From the NCBI RefSeq assembly GCF_037038585.1, contig NC_092541.1, positions 5,521,445-5,585,444 of the forward strand: a stretch of 64,000 nucleotides of DNA, given 5' to 3'. Under the pieces are notes generated by a model. It ran no database searches. It was not told the origin of the DNA and saw only the letters and a list, made by a program, of their open reading frames with translations. The number at the start of each line of letters is the position of its first letter. Within the stretch, counting starts at the first letter, position 1. The position numbers were made by a program, and so were the translations under genes. Shown here one piece after another: positions 58,619 to 64,000 of the stretch. Origin of the DNA: Patagioenas fasciata. Taxonomy: Eukaryota; Chordata; Aves; Columbiformes; Columbidae.

Positions 58619-58924
58619 AGGTCCTGTTGCAACCCATGTCTGCCCTGCCAGCCCTGTGGCCCGACCCCGCTGGCCAACAGCTGCAATGAGCCCTGTTGCA
58701 GGCAGTGCCAGAGCTCCACCGTTGTCATTGAGCCCTCCCCCGTGGTGGTGACCCTGCCTGGCCCCATCCTCAGCTCCTTCCCACAGAACACTGTTGTGGG
58801 CTCCTCCACCTCTGCTGCTGTTGGCAGCATCCTCAGCTGTGAAGGAGTGCCCATCAACTCTGGGGGCTTTGACCTCTCCTGCATTAACAGCTGCTACTGT
58901 GGCAGCAGATGTCGCCCCTGCTAA
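58619..58924 (+). pseudogene. Feather-type beta-keratin without start codon (copy 11)
   Basis: Open over 101 codons, but codon 1 is AGG (58619-58621), as in copy 9, with the same upstream in-frame TAG (58607-58609). Extra coding changes relative to other plus copies are Thr90 to Asn and Arg92 to Cys in the tail (CINSCYCG), giving a fifteenth cysteine. The intron 58310-58597 and poly(A) signal ATTAAA (59194-59199) remain. Together with the altered TATA box and the upstream deletion, this is the most decayed keratin copy in the window. Confidence 0.9.
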
Positions 58925-59219
58925 AGCTGCTGACAACTACTTTGGGCAAGAACATCTCAAGACCTTAGAACATGGTCCTTGAAAGGAGAGAGAGCTTCGC
59001 AGCATTGCATTCAGAGCTTTGAACCATTGTTTCCTTCTTCCACTTGCATCTCTGTTTTTTTCCTTTGCTGATTCTGTCTCCAAGGCCAGCCTAGCAGTGA
59101 CCTGTTTCTCTCTCGCCCTTGAGGAGTTTCGCCACACCCTTGGGGCTACATGTGGTGCTCCCTCTGAGCCACCTCCTTTCCTTCTTGAGACTCATTAAAG
59201 TTGTGCTTCATCCAAGCCT

Positions 59220-59867
59220 GGGCCTCCGAGTCGTCTTTTGCTCTTCAGCAACTCTTTCAGTCTTCTCAGGGAAAAGGTGAATGAAGGGGGGGGTGGGACT
59301 CTTTGCAGTGGATTTTGTCACTTTACAACACAGTAAATCAATTCCATGTTTTCATAAATAAATGGAGTGGAGTTGCTCGTGAGGGACAGTCAACTTAGCG
59401 GGTGTCTCAGCCTTGCTTTGCTCCCTTGAGCAAAGACATACGCATTTCTTAACCAACATTCTCTGCTCTTCTCACTCACACCTGATGTAATCTCCAGCCA
59501 CGGTCCACGTTAGACCTAATAGGCACTTTGGTCATTTAAAGTAAACAATTAAGAATGAGGCAATTAAGAAACCAATGCACCCAGGAACTGTCACACATGC
59601 AATTACGTGTAACGGGAATCAGTCATTTCATGGCAATGGTGAGTTCCAGCAGAGCAGAAATGTTGGTCAAATCTCTGCCAGGTTCTTTCTGCTGTGGTCC
59701 ATTTCCACACCTGAGCCTTAGTATGTCAGACCATTATATGGGGTAAGTGGTTTCTCTCAGTCAGAAACAAAGGGGGTTTGTCCTTCTGAAAGGAATTAAA
59801 ATAGTAGATTTAATCCCCCACAGCTTTGCTCCTTCCCTCTTGTCTGGACAGCTGATTCCTTCTGGTC
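59220..59867. other. 3' flank of plus keratin gene, unit 6
   Basis: Equivalent to 8700-9349. It includes a G-run (GAAGGGGGGGGTGGGAC near 59285). Nothing else is recognised. Confidence 0.45.
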
Positions 59868-60350
59868 ATGTACTGGGCCGTGGCAATGGACAACAAGACA
59901 TGTGTATTTGATCACTTTCCCCTGGGCCTTCCACCCCTTCCAGGGTGGGCACGTGGCCCCATGTGTCAATATCTTCTCCATGTATCTTCAAATGCTGGAA
60001 GAGAATGACCTCATTCTTTTTCCTCCTCATATTTCCCTGGTGAAGACCTGGTACCACCACTGTTGTGTCAAAAAATGATAGAGAACTTTTCTTGCCTTGA
60101 GGAAAATCATGTATGTTGTCTGCTTCCGGGCACAGTCATTCTGATGTTTTCCCATCTTCCTGGCTGTCACTGAGTTCATGATCCTCTCACTTATGACCTT
60201 GAATTGTAATGTGACTTTATGCAGTTTTCTTCATTGCCACACTCCCATGAGAGAAAACGTCTTTCCTGCAAGCCTTGGTAGCAATGGCATTGGGATTGTG
60301 GTCATGTTCACACCGTTGCCACTTCTGCTGATTGACCCTTCTGCATCAAG
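59868..60350 (+). pseudogene. Olfactory receptor pseudogene fragment (unit 6)
   Basis: Most divergent copy of the receptor remnant. It has the TGGTACC deletion form and further substitutions near the N-terminus (GACAACAAGACATGTGTATT in place of GAGAACAAGACACCTGTAAT). Confidence 0.7.
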
Positions 60351-60429
60351 AAAGCCACTGCTGGGATTCAAGTCCATGACTCAGCCTTCCCTGATCCTGA
60401 TCTGACAACCACCACCACTCTTGTGTATG

Positions 60430-60870
60430 GGTCTAATTGGACCAAAAGGCGGGAGAACCTGTTCTCTGAGGAAAGGCTGAAGGAGATAGGTCTTTTTCTG
60501 CTGGATGAACAGAAGGCTTGGGCAGACCTCCTCAACATATCCTGATACTTAAGTAATATCTGCAAAGAGGATGGCAGCTCTCTCATTCAAAGGAGCCACA
60601 TGGAGAAGACAAGCCCCAATGAGTCCAAGCATCACTGGGAGAACTTTCAGTTTGACATAAGAAATACCTTTGCTACAGTAAGACAAATCCTCCACTGGAA
60701 TGACCTCCCAGGGTTGTGGTAGAGTTCCCATCGCTGCAAGTTTCCACAATGTGATTGGACAGGGTGGTAGCTAATCTCATCTTGTCTCTCTTTCTCATGA
60801 AACATTGGACCAGGTGATCATTCAAGGTCTTTTCCAGTATTCAATATTCTACGATTCCTTGTCCCTCCCA
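60430..60870 (+). mobile_element. CR1 relic b, variant form, unit 6
   Basis: Same variant as at 41703-42135 (GGGAGAACCTGTTCTCTGAG). It ends TTTTCCAG/TATTCAATATTC at 60837/60838. Confidence 0.8.
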
Positions 60871-61728
60871 GTGATACCCTTCAGTCGTGATGTCACAAAA
60901 TGCCATCCACTCTACTGCACCACTGTCATCACAATGAAAATCCTCATTCCAAAAGAGTTTATTGCAGTTGAGATTCCCTTTTTTTTTTCAGAGAAATTCG
61001 GATAGTGCATGGCTATTGCCCTCTTCATTTTCGAAAATTCTTCACTTTAAAAGACATACTCTACAGGCAGGGAATAGAAAAGAGGGACAGGAACCTTTGG
61101 TCTTCTTCTCTAGAAGGACAGTCACAATCAAGTGAAATGAGAACCCCCAAAATATGACTCAGCAGGTCCATATGAGACTTCCATCTAGATTGGCAGATGC
61201 ATGTATCCAGTGGATTGTCTTGATTACCTAGGTATTCTAGGTGACAACTCTCTTGTACGTGGAGATGCTACATGCTGGGGGTCCATTGCCTGGGCCCCGG
61301 GGCAGAGCAGGTCCGTGGCACCATGTCAGGGGCTTGTATACCTGGGTTGAGGACCAGTGCTTTTCCTCCCAGTATAACCGCCAAGACTGGTGCTGTTTAC
61401 TGAAGAGCTTGGTGGGGGGAGAGGTGTCCTATCATGAGACCACAGCCAAGCACTTTGGCGTGCCCATGGGGTTGCCAGGGGTGTGCAGGATCTCTTGCAG
61501 GACAGCTCTCCAACGACCAGGGACTGCACTGCTGGGAAGACCCTGGCATGCAAGCCATCTGCCCAGTCACCCTCTGTGCAATCATAACAGGATAATGGCC
61601 AGAAAATGCCTCTTCGAACACTCAGTGGTGTCGTGGGGTTGCAGTGAAGCTTATGGTCATTAGGTTCACAGCAAGAGGGGTCTCCATTATGTGGCCTGAC
61701 TTGGGCTCATAGCAATCCTTACTTGGGA
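60871..61728. other. Linker, unit 7 (variant form)
   Basis: Matches the unit 5 linker (offset 18,727). It is not recognised apart from the receptor-like PFSRDVTKCHPLYCTTVIT stretch near 60880-60940. Confidence 0.4.
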
Positions 61729-62314
61729 ATTATCTCAGCCAAGTGTAAGGTGCTGCACATGGGAAAACATAATCCCAGCACAGGCTGGGATATAGCTGGC
61801 TGGGGAGCAGCTCTGTGGAAAGGGACGTGAGGATCCTGGTGGACAGGGAGCTCAATAGGTGTGAACAATGTCTTGCTGCAGCAAAGAAGGCCAACAGGAT
61901 GCCCGGTTGCATTAGCAAAGGCATCACCAGGGGAGACAAAAGAAGTCATTATCACACTCTACTCAGAGCTTGTCAGGCCAAATCTTAAATTTGTGTTCCT
62001 TTTTGGTCACTGGTATGGAACAAATATGTGGATGGACTGGAAATACTCCAGAGAAGGCTCACAAAGATGATCAATGGAATAAGAATCTGCAGCATAAGGA
62101 AAGGTTGAGAGAACTGGGGTTGTTCAGCTTGGAGAAGCATAGGGGAGACCTCAGCACTATGTTCCAGGATTATAAGAGTGCCTGGAAAGAAGATGCAGAC
62201 TCCCTTTTTTCAAGTAATCACATGGAAAAGACAAGGTGCAATAGGTGCAAGCTACTCCTGGGAGGTATCTGATTGAACCCCTGAGCAAAACTACTCTATT
62301 CTATTGTATGATCT
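61729..62314 (+). mobile_element. CR1 relic a, unit 7, internally deleted
   Basis: Same fragment as at 18845 but more diverged. About 190 bases before the tail are missing; GAGCAAAACTACTCTATTCT runs directly into TATTGTATGATC. Confidence 0.8.
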
Positions 62315-63005
62315 GGATGCAGATCAGTGTCTGGAGAGCAACTGGGCCCTGCCAGATGCTGAAGGACTGCATGAGGTTCCTCTGTCTCACTGTCTGTGCC
62401 CATGTACGTTGACCATGCACAGCAGATCAGGTAATGGACAGGAAGGAATGAGAGAGATGAGTGTGTGGATTGTCCCCAGGAACTGCTGTTTTGAACCCCC
62501 ACTCCTGCCACACTCTCGAACCCTTTACTCACTTAAGACCATTGCCTGTAGCATTATTCATTAATGTCTTGTTCAGCTCCAAAGGAAAGACCATAAAACA
62601 ATCCAATGCAGGGAGTTCAACCCTCCCCTTCCTCCATGTTTTCCCTGAGCAGACTGGAACAGTTGCCTCAGAACAAAGGAGGACTCAGAGGCCCAGACTG
62701 GGATGCAGCACAAGTTTAATGAGATTCAAGAAGAAAAGGAGGTGGCTCAGAGGGAGCACCATGGACAGCCGTAAGATTGCAGTGAAACTCCTGTGGAGTG
62801 TCAGTCTGCCTGCCCTGCAGATGGAGGGACAAAAACAGGTCCCTGCCACGCTGCCCTTGGGAGACAGAATCCGCAAAAGCATGAGAGAGAGACATGAGTC
62901 GAAGAAGGAAACAAGAGTTCAAAGCTCTGAATGCAATGCTGCGAAGCTCTCTCTCCATGTTCCAAGGTCTTGAGAGGTTCTTGCCCAGGGATGTTGCCAG
63001 CAGCT

Positions 63006-63311
63006 TTAGCAGGGGCGACATCTGCTGCCACAGTAGCGGCTGGTAATGCAGGAGAGGTCAAAGCCCCCAGAGTTGATGGGCACTCCCTCACAGCTGAGGA
63101 TGCTGCCAACAGCAGCAGAGGTGGAGGAGCCCACAACAGTGTTCTGAGGGAAGGAGCTGAGGATGGGGCCGGGCAGGGTCACAATCACTGAGGAGGGCTG
63201 GATGGCGATGGTGGAGCTCTGGCACTGCCTGCAACAGGGCTCATTGCAGCTGTTGGCCAGTGGGGTTGGGCCACAGGGCTGGCAGGGCACGCATGGGTTG
63301 CAGCAAGACAT
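63006..63311 (-). CDS. Feather-type beta-keratin, minus type (copy 12)
   Basis: A complete 101-residue beta-keratin and the most divergent intact copy: Val8, Ile35, Ala36, Gln38, Ser41 and Ile43, all in or beside the beta core ([16 protein letters not shown]). All changes keep the hydrophobic/Pro pattern, and all 14 Cys are kept. The intron is inferred at 63620-63332 (289 bases). The exon 2 leader is 20 bases because one C is missing. The poly(A) signal ATTAAA is at 62720-62715. Intact signals suggest a working gene. Confidence 0.92.
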   Translation of the reverse strand: MSCCNPCVPCQPCGPTPLANSCNEPCCRQCQSSTIAIQPSSVIVTLPGPILSSFPQNTVVGSSTSAAVGSILSCEGVPINSGGFDLSCITSRYCGSRCRPC

Positions 63312-63651
63312 GTCTCTGGACAGAGGCTCACCTGAGAAGACAGGAAGAAACAGAGCATGACATGCACCTGAGAAGCAGCACTGCACCCAAAAACAGAGGA
63401 CACAAGGCACTTCTTGGCCCAGCATACACTGCCCACCTCATATCCCAGGAGCCACCTCCACTAAGTCCCTGCCTCTCTCAGCGGAAGACTTTCTCTCCCC
63501 TACCCTCTCCCATGAGAAGCAGCTCTCACCCCAGGGTAAAGACAGACCCTATCAGCTGAGACACGCATTGAAAAAAGATACCGGATCCTGAAGCAGGAGG
63601 ACAAGAGGCTTCACACTCACCTGACTACCAAGGAGAATGAAGCGAGAGAAG

Positions 63652-63772
63652 TGGATGAGAGAGCAGGGAGTTGGGCGGTCATTTATAGGAGTCCTGCACT
63701 GCCTCAGGCTCAGGCACCCTTTGTGGAAACAATAATTTTCTGACAAGCTCATGATGAATGTAAAACACATAG
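63652..63772 (-). promoter_or_regulatory. Promoter of minus keratin copy 12
   Basis: TATAAAT is at 63687-63681, with the AP-2-like GCCTGAGGC and upstream GAGCTTGTCAGAAAATTATT block intact. Confidence 0.7.
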
Positions 63773-64000
63773 GCTAATGGCATGGGTTGTGTCCTGATTT
63801 CGTGCACTGCCGCCTTTTCATTTCCTGTTTTCTGCCATGTGCTTTCCCATATGAAGGCTTTTTCTGTAAGTGCCAGGATGAAAGGCCTGAGGATTTCCAG
63901 CGTAGACAAACGTCAGCGTGAGCAGAAGACTCAGGCTAATTGCTGGTGACATCCTGTGCAGGTAGGTGATTTTTCACTTGGGTCATTGCAGCTGTGGGCT
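63773..64000. other. Start of divergent spacer, unit 7
   Basis: Equivalent to 2161-2390: distal promoter homology, cut by the window end. Confidence 0.5.

Larger units (their letters stand above)
50543..60837. repeat. Array unit 6
   Basis: At 10,295 bases it is like units 1 and 4 but lacks ~970 bases of spacer (equivalent to 6412-7381) near 57898. It runs parallel to unit 4 at a 19,688-base offset through 51.5-56.2 kb. Confidence 0.86.
60838..64000. repeat. Array unit 7 (right-truncated)
   Basis: Linker, CR1 relic a, keratin copy 12 and its promoter are present. The window ends inside the divergent spacer, so the array continues beyond 64000. Confidence 0.85.

Noticed and set aside
1-64000. 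tRNA, rRNA or other structured RNA genes
   Set aside because: I looked for tRNA-like A/B boxes with arms and for conserved RNA stems, and found none I could support.

Overview
The window is vertebrate nuclear DNA from a bird. It contains twelve copies of a 101-residue feather-type beta-keratin gene (corneous beta-protein), each with one non-coding first exon, a ~289-base 5'UTR intron and an intronless coding exon. It also holds many CR1 (chicken repeat 1) LINE copies, the dominant retroposon of birds. The species cannot be named from this sequence alone.

The window is a tandem array of one complex unit. The only uninterrupted full-size unit is 30853-42109 (11,257 bases). In order, a unit holds: a linker; a CR1 relic (relic a); a minus-strand keratin gene; a divergent spacer with further CR1 relics (c, d) and a CA-rich tract; a plus-strand keratin gene; an olfactory-receptor pseudogene fragment; and a CR1 3' end (relic b). 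I place units at 1-10319 (left end cut off), 10320-17972, 17973-26386, 30853-42109, 42110-50542, 50543-60837 and 60838-64000 (right end cut off). The length differences are almost fully explained by four indels: loss of the minus keratin gene in unit 2 (~3.74 kb); loss of ~2.83 kb of divergent spacer in units 3 and 5; loss of ~0.97 kb of spacer in unit 6; and ~160 bases kept only in unit 2.

The minus-strand copies start at 1698, 20592, 33497, 44756, 53185 and 63311. The plus-strand copies start at 8101, 15754, 24170, 39900, 48325 and 58619. The two orientations are distinct paralogue types: Val8 on minus and Leu8 on plus, with different TATA contexts. Ten copies have intact coding regions. 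The plus copies of units 5 and 6 have lost the start codon (ATG to AGG), and the plus copy of unit 4 has lost its intron donor GT.

Between units 3 and 4 lies a full-length CR1 LINE (26387-30852, 4,466 bases). It has a CpG-rich 5' region, ORF1, and an uninterrupted 990-residue endonuclease/reverse transcriptase ORF2. It sits inside the tail of an older CR1 relic, and the other units provide empty target sites. The products would be structural proteins of feather or related hard epidermal appendages. The array records repeated unequal exchange, gene conversion, deletion and copy decay.
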